The position numbers were made by a program, and so were the translations under genes. Below are positions 1 through 6,663 of a DNA stretch of 9,852 nt, one piece after another. How positions within the stretch are numbered: the first letter of the stretch is position 1; every line of letters starts with the position of its first letter. The DNA is taken from NCBI GenBank assembly GCA_002477945.1, contig DLLF01000039.1, positions 1-9,852 of the forward strand. Reading direction: 5' to 3'. Source of the DNA: Bacteroidales bacterium UBA7569. Its GTDB lineage: Bacteria > Bacteroidota > Bacteroidia > Bacteroidales > Paludibacteraceae. The notes beneath the pieces were generated by a model. It saw nothing but the letters and a program-made list of their open reading frames with translations. It ran no database searches and was not told where the DNA came from.

Positions 1-905
1 CCGCGTCGGCGCAGACCGCAGACGGTCGGCATACGGGGGTCGTCCCAACCGCGCACGAGTCCCTCTTTGACGAGTTGGAGCATCTTGCGCTTCGACATCA
101 CGGTATAGGTGATATTCAGTCGGTTGAACTCGTACTGGTGCGGGCGGTAGTCGCCCGTTACAAACTGGTCAAGGAAATAGTCATACAGCGGACGGTGCAC
201 CACAAACTCGAGGGTACAGATAGAGTGCGTAACGCCCTCGAAATAGTCGCTCTGACCATGTGCGAAATCGTACATCGGATAGACGTTCCACTTGCGCCCT
301 GTGCGGTGGTGCGGGTGGGTGGTGATGATACGGTACATAATCGGGTCGCGGAAGTGCATATTCGGGTTCGCCATATCAATCTTGGCACGCAGCACCATCT
401 TGCCGTCCTCTATCTCACCTGCCTGCATCGCCTCGAAAAGGCGTAGGTTCTCCTCTATGGGGCGGTCGCGGTAGGGCGATGCCACACCGGGTTCGGTAGG
501 CGTACCTTTCTGCTCGGCTATCTGCTCGGCAGTCTGCTCATCTACGTATGCCTTGCCCTCTTTGATAAAGCGGATAGCAAGGTCGTAGAGTTGCTGGAAA
601 TAGTCGCTGGCATAGTAGATATTGCCCCATTTGAAGCCCAACCACGCGATGTCCTGCTGAATGGAATCCACATACTCGACGTCCTCTTTGACGGGGTTGG
701 TGTCATCAAAACGGAGATTGCAGACACCGTGGTAACGCTCGGCGATACCAAAGTCCATACAGATGGCTTTGACGTGTCCGATATGCAGGTAACCGTTGGG
801 TTCGGGCGGAAAACGGGTCTGAATACGTCCTCCGTTCTTGCCCTCGGCAAGGTCTTTCTCTACGATTTGCTCAATGAAATTGAGGCTTCTTTCTTCTGTT
901 TCCAT
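1..905 (-). CDS. glnS: Glutaminyl-tRNA synthetase, N-terminal 301 residues (cut by window start)
   Basis: This gene encodes the class I synthetase that charges tRNA-Gln with glutamine in the cytoplasm. I translated it by hand from the ATG at 903-905; the frame stays open to base 1. The catalytic Rossmann fold is clear: FPPEPNGYLHIGH at about residues 32-44 carries the HIGH signature (41-44), RFDDTNPVKEDVEY follows at 65-78, and VMSKRK (269-274) is the KMSKS-type loop. The segments YPMYDFAHGQSDYFEGVTHS (209-228) and WDDPRMPTVCG (287-297) are typical of GlnRS. RFDDTNP and VMSKRK favour GlnRS over the related glutamyl enzyme. The missing part would be the rest of the catalytic domain and the beta-barrel anticodon-binding domains. 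The start lies 20 bases after the lpxA stop with no obvious promoter, so it probably belongs to the lpx operon. The segment is GC-rich (44 of the first 60 bases) compared with the genes upstream, mostly through G/C-ending codons, as expected for a highly expressed gene. Confidence 0.96.
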   Translation of the reverse strand, partial: METEERSLNFIEQIVEKDLAEGKNGGRIQTRFPPEPNGYLHIGHVKAICMDFGIAERYHGVCNLRFDDTNPVKEDVEYVDSIQQDIAWLGFKWGNIYYASDYFQQLYDLAIRFIKEGKAYVDEQTAEQIAEQKGTPTEPGVASPYRDRPIEENLRLFEAMQAGEIEDGKMVLRAKIDMANPNMHFRDPIMYRIITTHPHHRTGRKWNVYPMYDFAHGQSDYFEGVTHSICTLEFVVHRPLYDYFLDQFVTGDYRPHQYEFNRLNITYTVMSKRKMLQLVKEGLVRGWDDPRMPTVCGLRRR

Positions 906-925
906 TGTTGCTGATGACAGGTAGT

Positions 926-1705
926 TTAATCGAAGTATCCTTTCAAGATTCCTCTTGGTGAATTTCTTACAAAGAGAATAATTTCATCACGTTCAAGTGA
1001 ACTTGGTAAATCCGTTTCAATCCGTTCCATTGCCTGTGAAACATTTAGTCCGGGTTGGAAGAGCAGACGGTAAGTGTCTTGTATTCCGCGAATCTGTTCC
1101 GACGAGAATCCTCGTCTGCGAAGACCGATACTGTTCACGCCACAATATTGGATAGGTTCTCTGGCTGCCATGATGTAGGGAGGAATATCCTTGTTGATGC
1201 GTGATCCGCCTTGTATCATTACGTGCGCGCCGATGTGTGTAAATTGATGTACAAGTGTTCCTCCGCCTATTACAGCATAATCACCGACTACAACTTCACC
1301 TGCCAACTGAGTGGAATTTGACATTATCACATGATTGCCGACTACACAGTCGTGTGCCACATGGCAGTATGCCATAATCAGGCAGTTGTTGCCCACAACG
1401 GTCTTGCCCTTGCTGGCAGTACCACGGTGTATGGTGGCACACTCTCGGATGGTCGTATTGTCACCTATAATAACCAGTGAATCCTCCCCTTTGAATTTCA
1501 AGTCTTGCGGTATAGCACCTATTACAGCGCCAGGGAATATTGTACAGTTTTTCCCTATGCGTACGCCTTCGCAAATGGTAACGTTGGAACCTATACGTGT
1601 TCCCTCTCCAATCTCTACATTTTTGTCTATACTTACAAACGGGTCGATAACTACCGTAGATGCGATCCTTGCATCGGGGTGCACGTATGCCAATGGTTGT
1701 CTCAT
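926..1705 (-). CDS. lpxA: UDP-N-acetylglucosamine O-acyltransferase (LpxA)
   Basis: LpxA moves a 3-hydroxyacyl chain from acyl carrier protein to the 3-OH of UDP-GlcNAc, the first step of lipid A synthesis in the cytoplasm. The protein is 259 residues, normal for the family. Residues 8-160 are mostly hexapeptide repeats of the left-handed beta-helix (such as IGEGTRIGSNVTI). The motif IPQDLKFKGE (65-74) is diagnostic for LpxA. HVAHDC (115-120) holds the catalytic base, His118 (E. coli His125). VHQF (152-155) matches E. coli His160/Gln161, and GLRRRGF (194-200) holds the conserved arginine pair. Gly166 lies where E. coli Gly173 acts as the acyl-length ruler. The position of E. coli His144 is Glu136 (LAGE instead of LAGH). 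The C-terminal helical part ends in GILKGYFD. The gene sits 27 bases after lpxC/fabZ and 20 bases before glnS, so it is co-transcribed with both. Confidence 0.97.
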   Translation of the reverse strand: MRQPLAYVHPDARIASTVVIDPFVSIDKNVEIGEGTRIGSNVTICEGVRIGKNCTIFPGAVIGAIPQDLKFKGEDSLVIIGDNTTIRECATIHRGTASKGKTVVGNNCLIMAYCHVAHDCVVGNHVIMSNSTQLAGEVVVGDYAVIGGGTLVHQFTHIGAHVMIQGGSRINKDIPPYIMAAREPIQYCGVNSIGLRRRGFSSEQIRGIQDTYRLLFQPGLNVSQAMERIETDLPSSLERDEIILFVRNSPRGILKGYFD

Positions 1706-1732
1706 TGTCTTTTCTGTTAGTTTCTGTTATTG

Positions 1733-3112
1733 TTATTTTTTGTTCTTTACAATTTGTGCAGTCAATTCCGCTTCCGCCACGAGTCGTTCATCCACAAAGC
1801 AATACCCCTGCATTACTACGATCCCTCTGCGGATAGGTTCCAATAGTTCCATCCGGAATACCAATGTGTCGCCAGGCTGTACTTTCTGCCTGAACTTGGC
1901 ATTGTTTATTTTAACGAAATAGGTGGAATAGTTGCTTGCATCGGGTTTGTCATGCAGTACCAATATGCCGCCAGCCTGTGCCATAGCCTCCAAAAGCAAC
2001 ACACCGGGGACAATAGGTTCATTAGGGAAATGCCCTTGAAAAAACGGCTCATTGGTGGTGAAGTTCTTCATGGCAATGATCGTATTATCTGTCATTTGCA
2101 GCACTTTGTCAACAAAAAGCATAGGATACCTATGGGGAAGCAGATGACGGATGTCTGCTATTTCCAGAATGGGCTTGTCGTCTTTGTTGAATACAGGAGG
2201 GAGAATCTCTGTTCTCCTCATTTCCCTGCGCAATTGTTTGCAGAATTGTGTATTCGCTCCATGCCCAGGACGTGTGGCAATCACTCTTCCCCGGATGCGG
2301 CAACCTATAAGAGACAAGTCTCCTATCAAGTCCAATAGTTTGTGTCTTGCGGGTTCATTGTCATGGTACAGTGTTGACAGGTAACCCAGTTTTGATGCAT
2401 CCTGTGTAGGTTGTCCCAATTGCTGTGCAAGTCTGTCGAATTCTTCTTGTGACAGTTCCTGGTCATATATCACCAAAGCATTCTGTAAATCGCCACCCTT
2501 TATCAAACCATGGTTGAGCAAACTGTGAATCTCTCTGACAAAACAGAATGTCCGTGCAGACGCTATTTCTGCTGCGTAGTCTGACATATTCTCAATGGAG
2601 GCATACTGGTTATGCAATACATTTGACGGAAATGAGATATGCACATCCAGACTATAGTCATCATCCGGCAGGAGTGTAATCTTTGTACCGGTCTCTTCAT
2701 TCTTGTATTCAATCTTATGCCGTACAACGAACACCTTTTGTTCTGCTTTTTGTTCCTCTAATCCGACGCGGTTGATGGCGTCCACATAGTATTTTGCGCT
2801 ACCGTCCAGTATAGGAATCTCCGGACCGTCCACCTCAATGAGACAATTATCCACTCCCATTGCATAAAGTGCTGACAAGGCGTGTTCCACAGTAGATACC
2901 TTCCATTCTCCTTTTTCCAATACGGTTCCCCGCTCGGTGGCACTTACATAATCTGCGGTGGCTTCATAGCAGGGCTTATCGGGTAAATCCGTGCGGCAAA
3001 TCCGTATGCCGGTATTCTCTGCTGCAGGTTTGAACTCAGCGTGAAGAAGGCACCCTGTGTGTAGTCCTTTTCCATCAAAAGCAAAGCCTGATTTTATGGT
3101 ATGTTGTTTCAT
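1733..3112 (-). CDS. lpxC/fabZ: Bifunctional UDP-3-O-acyl-GlcNAc deacetylase / 3-hydroxyacyl-ACP dehydratase (LpxC-FabZ fusion)
   Basis: This is one 459-residue protein with two enzymes. Residues 1-305 are LpxC, the zinc deacetylase that commits the cell to lipid A. Its zinc ligands are visible as His77 in VEH (75-77), His257 and Asp261 in HKLLDLIGD. Glu76 is the general base, His284 in RPGHG matches E. coli His265, and SARTFCF (185-191) lines the active site. Residues 320-459 are FabZ, which dehydrates 3-hydroxyacyl-ACP in fatty-acid elongation. LPHRYPMLFVDKV (325-337) and GHFPNEPIVPGVLLLEAMAQ (360-379) hold the catalytic pair His361 and Glu375, spaced 14 residues apart as in single FabZ proteins. 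The two enzymes compete for the same 3-hydroxyacyl-ACP pool. The fusion is known from Bacteroidetes and is a strong taxonomic marker. The start codon overlaps the lpxD stop by one base (TAATG), which suggests translational coupling. Confidence 0.98.
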   Translation of the reverse strand: MKQHTIKSGFAFDGKGLHTGCLLHAEFKPAAENTGIRICRTDLPDKPCYEATADYVSATERGTVLEKGEWKVSTVEHALSALYAMGVDNCLIEVDGPEIPILDGSAKYYVDAINRVGLEEQKAEQKVFVVRHKIEYKNEETGTKITLLPDDDYSLDVHISFPSNVLHNQYASIENMSDYAAEIASARTFCFVREIHSLLNHGLIKGGDLQNALVIYDQELSQEEFDRLAQQLGQPTQDASKLGYLSTLYHDNEPARHKLLDLIGDLSLIGCRIRGRVIATRPGHGANTQFCKQLRREMRRTEILPPVFNKDDKPILEIADIRHLLPHRYPMLFVDKVLQMTDNTIIAMKNFTTNEPFFQGHFPNEPIVPGVLLLEAMAQAGGILVLHDKPDASNYSTYFVKINNAKFRQKVQPGDTLVFRMELLEPIRRGIVVMQGYCFVDERLVAEAELTAQIVKNKK

Positions 3113-4143
3113 TATTTGCTATCATTTAGTTGTTTCTGCAAAGCGTAAACCGCCTGCTGCAGTTCATTCAGGTTCTTATATACGACAGAGGATCTGCGGA
3201 ATTTGGCTGCGGGAATAGCAGGTGAGCCTTGATACATGCCTGCTTCCCTCACACTACCTGCCACACCGGTTTGCGCTCCGAAAATACAACCATCTGCTAT
3301 ACTGATATGCCCTGCCACACCGGTCTGTCCTGCCAATATGCAGTGTTTCCCAATTTTTGTAGAGCCTGCGATACCTACTTGTGCGCAGCATACTGTTGAT
3401 TCCCCCACCTCCACATTGTGCGCTACTTGTACCAAATTGTCCAACTTAACGTTCTTGTGTACTCGGGTGCTACCCATCATTGCTCTGTCAACGGTAGTGT
3501 TTGCTCCTATTTCCACATCGTCTTCTATTACTACATTGCCTATCTGCGGAACTTTTCGGTAAACACCGTCTTTGTCGGGTTCAAAACCAAACCCGTCTCC
3601 ACCTATCACTACTCCTGAGTGCAATATGCAGCCTTTCCCTATCTGCGAATGAGCATATACTTTCACTCCAGCATACAAGGTGGTGTTATCGCCTATCACA
3701 ACATTGTCTCCTATATACACTTGCGGATAGATTTGTACGCCTCTGCCCAACCGTACATTTTTCCCGATATAGGCAAATGCACCGATATAGGCATCTTCAG
3801 GTATTGTTACTCCGTCGCTAATGTACGCAGGTTGCTCCGTTCCGTGTTTGCGAGGTATCATCACTTCTGCAACCATCGCCAACAATTGAGACACAGCCGC
3901 CCTTGCATTGTCCACCAGTATGAGGGTAGCAGCGGTTGTTTCCTGAAATTCCAGCGAGCGAGACATCAGCACAATGCTTGCAGCGGTATGGCTGAGATAG
4001 TGGACATATTTTTGCTCGCCCAGGAAACACAGTGTTCCTTCCCGTCCTTCTTCAATTTTGCTTACGTCGTGTACTTTTCTGTCTTTTTCTCCGCGAATTT
4101 CTCCTCCGACAAGCGCGGCTATCTGTTCTGCTGTAAATTCCAT
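3112..4143 (-). CDS. lpxD: UDP-3-O-(3-hydroxyacyl)glucosamine N-acyltransferase (LpxD)
   Basis: LpxD adds the second 3-hydroxyacyl chain, to the 2-amino group of the deacetylated sugar, after LpxA and LpxC. The protein is 343 residues, a normal length. Residues 1-98 form the N-terminal uridine-binding domain, with VSKIEEGREGTLCFL at 27-41 typical of LpxD. Residues 104-312 are hexapeptide repeats of the left-handed beta-helix. GGDGFGFEPD (181-190) is the family signature, and DNLVQVAHNV (235-244) holds the catalytic His242 (E. coli His239). The C-terminal helix (316-343), rich in Leu and Gln, is the usual trimer and acyl-carrier-contacting helix. Order lpxD, lpxC/fabZ, lpxA puts the genes for three successive lipid A steps side by side. 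The gene follows the HD-domain gene by 25 bases and overlaps lpxC/fabZ by one base. Confidence 0.97.
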   Translation of the reverse strand: MEFTAEQIAALVGGEIRGEKDRKVHDVSKIEEGREGTLCFLGEQKYVHYLSHTAASIVLMSRSLEFQETTAATLILVDNARAAVSQLLAMVAEVMIPRKHGTEQPAYISDGVTIPEDAYIGAFAYIGKNVRLGRGVQIYPQVYIGDNVVIGDNTTLYAGVKVYAHSQIGKGCILHSGVVIGGDGFGFEPDKDGVYRKVPQIGNVVIEDDVEIGANTTVDRAMMGSTRVHKNVKLDNLVQVAHNVEVGESTVCCAQVGIAGSTKIGKHCILAGQTGVAGHISIADGCIFGAQTGVAGSVREAGMYQGSPAIPAAKFRRSSVVYKNLNELQQAVYALQKQLNDSK

Positions 4144-4168
4144 ATCGGTTTGTTTGATTCCAAACAGT

Positions 4169-5392
4169 TTACAAAGGATAATAGTATAAGTAGTGTTTCT
4201 CCACCTTTTTTGATAATACCTGAATGTTCAGCATATCAGATGCTTCGGCGATATCTCTTATTGTACCATCCCTGTAGAGTATATCTATTGAGTCATCCTT
4301 AGGTGAATAGGTGTCTGTAGAGACGGTATGTATACTGCAAAAATACCGTGCATCTTTCCTCTCTATGCCGAAGCGGCGAGAATATGCTTCCATATATTCC
4401 TCTTTTTGGTTCTCATCAAGGAGCCGTGTGAGGATTTTTGCTTTGAACAATCTTCTGTTGCTGAACGCTTTGCATAACGTGGAAAGCACTAAATCATCAC
4501 AATCTTCCCATACTTTGATAGCGGAAAGTATGTCCGTATCATCCAATCTGGCATAATACTCCAATGCTTTCGTGCTGTTGCAGAAATCTTCAATGCCTAC
4601 ATAGTGATATAAGAACCAATGCAGTGCAGGAGTAGCAAACAACTCATATCCGTTTGATGCCAATTCCTGCGCACGGCGCAGTATATTGATGAGCAGTTGT
4701 TCTGCTCCGACTGATGTCTTGTGCAGATATACCTGCCAATACATCAACCGTCTTGCTACCAGAAATTTCTCGATGGAATAAATGCCCTTAGCCTCCACTA
4801 CCAACTTGTCGCCGGCAACGTTCAGCATTTTCAATATACGAGCCGAAGCCACCGTGCCTTCGTTTACACCACAGAAAAAGGAATCTCTGCACAAATAATC
4901 CAACCGGTCCATATCCAGTTGCGATGAAATCATCTGGTGCAGGAATCGGCGTGGGTATTCATCCTTGAACAAGTCTATCGCAGCGGACAGTTGTCCCTCG
5001 AACTCCCTGTCGATTTGTTCCATCATCATCAGGGACAATTGCTCATGCGAAACGCCATGTACCAATGTATTTTCCAATACATGGGAAAACGGGCCGTGTC
5101 CTATGTCGTGCAGCAGAATGGCAGCCATAGCGGCATTGCCTTCGTCGTGTGAAATGCCGATGCCTTTTTGCCGCAACACCTGCAATGCTTCCTGCATAAG
5201 GTGCATCGTACCGAGCGAGTGCAAGAAGCGTGTGTGCATTGCACCGGGATAAACAAAAAAACTCAGTCCCAACTGGCGAATACGATTCAGTCGCTGCACG
5301 TACGGGTGCTGCAATAATTCGTACAAGAAATCATTGGGGACAGAAATAAACCCAAAGACCGGATCGTTGATTATCTTACGTTTATTCGGCAA
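4169..5392 (-). CDS. HD-domain phosphohydrolase (SAMHD1/dGTPase-like), TTG start
   Basis: This 407-residue protein has a conserved HD metal-binding core in its first half. HTRFLHSLG (53-61) supplies the first histidine (His58), LLHDIGHGPFSH (93-104) holds the His95-Asp96 pair, and LDMDRLDYLCRD (159-170) supplies the last aspartate (Asp162). This is the H...HD...D layout of the SAMHD1 and dGTPase branch, whose members hydrolyse dNTPs or related phosphate esters. The substrate here cannot be read from the sequence. Residues about 200-407 are mixed helical and match no motif I know. The start is TTG (5390-5392): no in-frame ATG exists between the upstream in-frame stop and this point, and the protein begins PNKRKIINDPVFGF, as expected at the N-terminus of this family. 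An ATG at 5421-5423 is in another frame and ends after 13 codons. The gene lies 35 bases after an outer-membrane protein gene and 25 before lpxD, inside the predicted lipid A operon. Confidence 0.9.
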   Translation of the reverse strand: MPNKRKIINDPVFGFISVPNDFLYELLQHPYVQRLNRIRQLGLSFFVYPGAMHTRFLHSLGTMHLMQEALQVLRQKGIGISHDEGNAAMAAILLHDIGHGPFSHVLENTLVHGVSHEQLSLMMMEQIDREFEGQLSAAIDLFKDEYPRRFLHQMISSQLDMDRLDYLCRDSFFCGVNEGTVASARILKMLNVAGDKLVVEAKGIYSIEKFLVARRLMYWQVYLHKTSVGAEQLLINILRRAQELASNGYELFATPALHWFLYHYVGIEDFCNSTKALEYYARLDDTDILSAIKVWEDCDDLVLSTLCKAFSNRRLFKAKILTRLLDENQKEEYMEAYSRRFGIERKDARYFCSIHTVSTDTYSPKDDSIDILYRDGTIRDIAEASDMLNIQVLSKKVEKHYLYYYPL

Positions 5393-5427
5393 GACTACTA
5401 TTTGCTGCTCTTTCGTTACACATTATC

Positions 5428-6231
5428 CTACCATCTGTACAAACGGCAAGATTCACAGTTATGCCAACGATAAATGAAACTAAGTCCTATTTGGAAGAAA
5501 CCGTCCGCCCACTTGTTTCCTCCGCCTCTGCCAAAACTGACACCTTCCGAGTTTTGCGAGGAATTCATGGGATAGCCGTCCAAGTTGCACACAGGTGAAT
5601 CCCACAATCCCTGATGGACGGCTACATTCAGTTTTATACCAAAACTTTTTCCGATGTGGAAATCATAACCTATTTCCAAAGGGATCATAGGGAGGAATGA
5701 ATTGGTTGTCCCGCTGGCTGCCATGAAATCGTAGTGTACAAAACTATAAGTCAGGGCAACACCTCCATACAGATAAAACCCTGCCGAGGGGAAGGGATAC
5801 CATTCCACGCCTGCCGACAACTCTCCGAAGACGGAATTGAATTTTCTATAGGAATCAGGGTAGGAACTGCTGTTGTCGCCGCGTAATGCTCCAGCATTCA
5901 GTCCAAACCGCCAATTGGTGAATTTGCCTGCCGGCATAGTGTAGGCAAACGATGCTGCCCCGCCAAACGTAAGATTCTGTTTCTGAAAGCCTCCGTTCAT
6001 TGCCACTCCCCGCCGATCCACATCACCATAGTAGTAGAGCATATTCGCAGAGATGGTCAATCCATTGGCGATGGCACTATTTTGCTGTGTATATAAACCA
6101 GTATGCCTGTTTGAACGTTTTGTCCATACAATGTCTACTTTATCTTTCCGCGACGGATTGCCTGCAAAGGCAAACGCAGGGAACAGGAAAAACAAAAAGA
6201 ACGTACCGAGAAAAAGATTGTAGTTTTTCAT
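5428..6231 (-). CDS. Outer-membrane beta-barrel protein, possibly DUF6089/PorG-like
   Basis: The 267-residue product begins with a clear signal peptide: Lys2, a Phe/Leu-rich core at about 5-19, and an Ala-Phe-Ala cleavage region near residue 23. The mature part alternates polar and aromatic residues in likely beta-strands, for example GLTISANMLYYYGDVD (57-72), FGELSAGVEWYPFP (135-148), GFYLYGGVALTYSF (151-164) and FFQIGLSFIYRW (245-256). The arrangement of a YYYGD turn, a GALRGDN segment (114-120) and an EWYP strand recalls the Bacteroidetes DUF6089 group, which includes PorG of the type IX secretion system. That match is from memory and not decisive. The end, CESCRLYRW, has two cysteines close to the C-terminus, unusual for a barrel. 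It is the first gene behind the promoter at 6252-6282, which leaves a very short leader, and probably heads the HD-lpxD-lpxC/fabZ-lpxA-glnS operon. A role in envelope assembly is inferred from that context only. Confidence 0.85.
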   Translation of the reverse strand: MKNYNLFLGTFFLFFLFPAFAFAGNPSRKDKVDIVWTKRSNRHTGLYTQQNSAIANGLTISANMLYYYGDVDRRGVAMNGGFQKQNLTFGGAASFAYTMPAGKFTNWRFGLNAGALRGDNSSSYPDSYRKFNSVFGELSAGVEWYPFPSAGFYLYGGVALTYSFVHYDFMAASGTTNSFLPMIPLEIGYDFHIGKSFGIKLNVAVHQGLWDSPVCNLDGYPMNSSQNSEGVSFGRGGGNKWADGFFQIGLSFIYRWHNCESCRLYRW

Positions 6232-6251
6232 ACAGCAATGCTATTATGCGG

Positions 6252-6282
6252 CAAAATTACTCATTTCTTTTTTCTTTCGCAA
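6252..6282 (-). promoter_or_regulatory. Bacteroidetes sigma-ABfr type promoter of the lipid A operon
   Basis: On the minus strand TTG (6280-6282) is followed by exactly 20 bases and then TAATTTTG (6252-6259), a perfect match to the Bacteroidetes consensus TTG-N17-23-TAnnTTTG. The expected start of transcription is around 6245, giving a leader of only about 15 bases before the ATG at 6231. No comparable site was found in the short gaps between the genes downstream, so this promoter may serve all six. Confidence 0.75.
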
Positions 6283-6593
6283 ATCCTGTACAGTCTTTTT
6301 GTGTTTGGAGTTATTAAAAACACTCCATATAGATTATTTTTCATCTTATGCATCGTTTCTTTTGTATTTTCCCACTGAAAATTCCTCCAATCGGGGTCGT
6401 GTTAATTGATACGACGTTAATACAATTCGGAAATCCAAAATGAAAAATTCTTTATTTCCCGTACGGGTCGGCTTCAGGGGTCGTTGAGGTCCCGATGAGG
6501 TCGGCTACTTTCAAACGACTTACATGGGTAGTCTCCTGCATTCAGAAACTTTGCATCTCCAAGCAAGGTTTGCGATCAAAGCCTATATAGAAT
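6283..6593. other. Non-coding stretch with inverted repeats and a GC-rich island
   Basis: No recognisable protein gene lies here. I see several small structures: GGAGT (6307-6311) facing ACTCC (6321-6325) just upstream of the operon promoter; ATTTTC (6366-6371) facing GAAAAT (6377-6382); GTCGT (6396-6400) facing ACGAC (6411-6415); and the palindrome CCCGTACGGG (6458-6467). A GC-rich patch (about 6458-6520) stands out from AT-rich flanks. The 11-mer AAATCCAAAAT occurs at 6431-6441 and again at 6628-6638. The stretch separates the end of the lipoprotein unit from the lipid A operon. Confidence 0.6.
6452..6541 (-). CDS. Possible 29-codon small ORF of unknown function
   Basis: An ATG at 6539-6541 opens a 29-codon frame ending in TAA at 6452-6454. 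The product contains VSRLKVADLIGTSTTPEADP and ends in YGK. It covers the GC-rich patch, and its residue mix looks protein-like rather than random. There is no clear ribosome-binding site, no promoter of its own and no relative that I can name. The frame also spans palindromes such as CCCGTACGGG, so the same bases could instead form RNA structure. It could be a small protein, the remnant of a lost gene, or part of a dispersed intergenic element; I cannot decide between these. Confidence 0.25.
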   Translation of the reverse strand: MQETTHVSRLKVADLIGTSTTPEADPYGK

Positions 6594-6660
6594 CACAATC
6601 CGACCCATTGGCAGGACAAAACAACTTAAATCCAAAATCCAGCCAACGGGTCAGATTACA
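6594..6660 (-). terminator. Long hairpin just after the lipoprotein stop codon
   Basis: In minus-strand RNA, bases 6660-6642 pair with 6612-6594. The core is AATCTGACCCGTTGGC against GCCAATGGGTCGGATT, a 16-bp stem containing two G-U wobbles. It can be extended by three more wobble pairs, around a 29-base loop. In plus-strand RNA the two core wobbles would become C-A mismatches, so the hairpin is built for the minus transcript. It begins three bases after the TAG of the lipoprotein gene. No U-run follows, so it may be a 3-prime stabiliser or a Rho-type end rather than a classical intrinsic terminator. Confidence 0.55.
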
Positions 6661-6663
6661 GCC

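Noticed and set aside
1335..1922. Long plus-strand open frame (195 codons) across lpxA and the end of lpxC/fabZ
   Set aside because: It is antisense to two unmistakable enzymes, spans the gap between them, and its product has no recognisable motif.
3619..4302. 227-codon plus-strand open frame opposite lpxD
   Set aside because: It overlaps lpxD and the HD gene on the other strand and shows no protein-like pattern.
6301..6325. Inverted repeat GGAGT...ACTCC (and GTGTTT...AAACAC) upstream of the operon promoter as a terminator
   Set aside because: The stems are short, alternative pairings compete, and no U-run follows in the minus direction.
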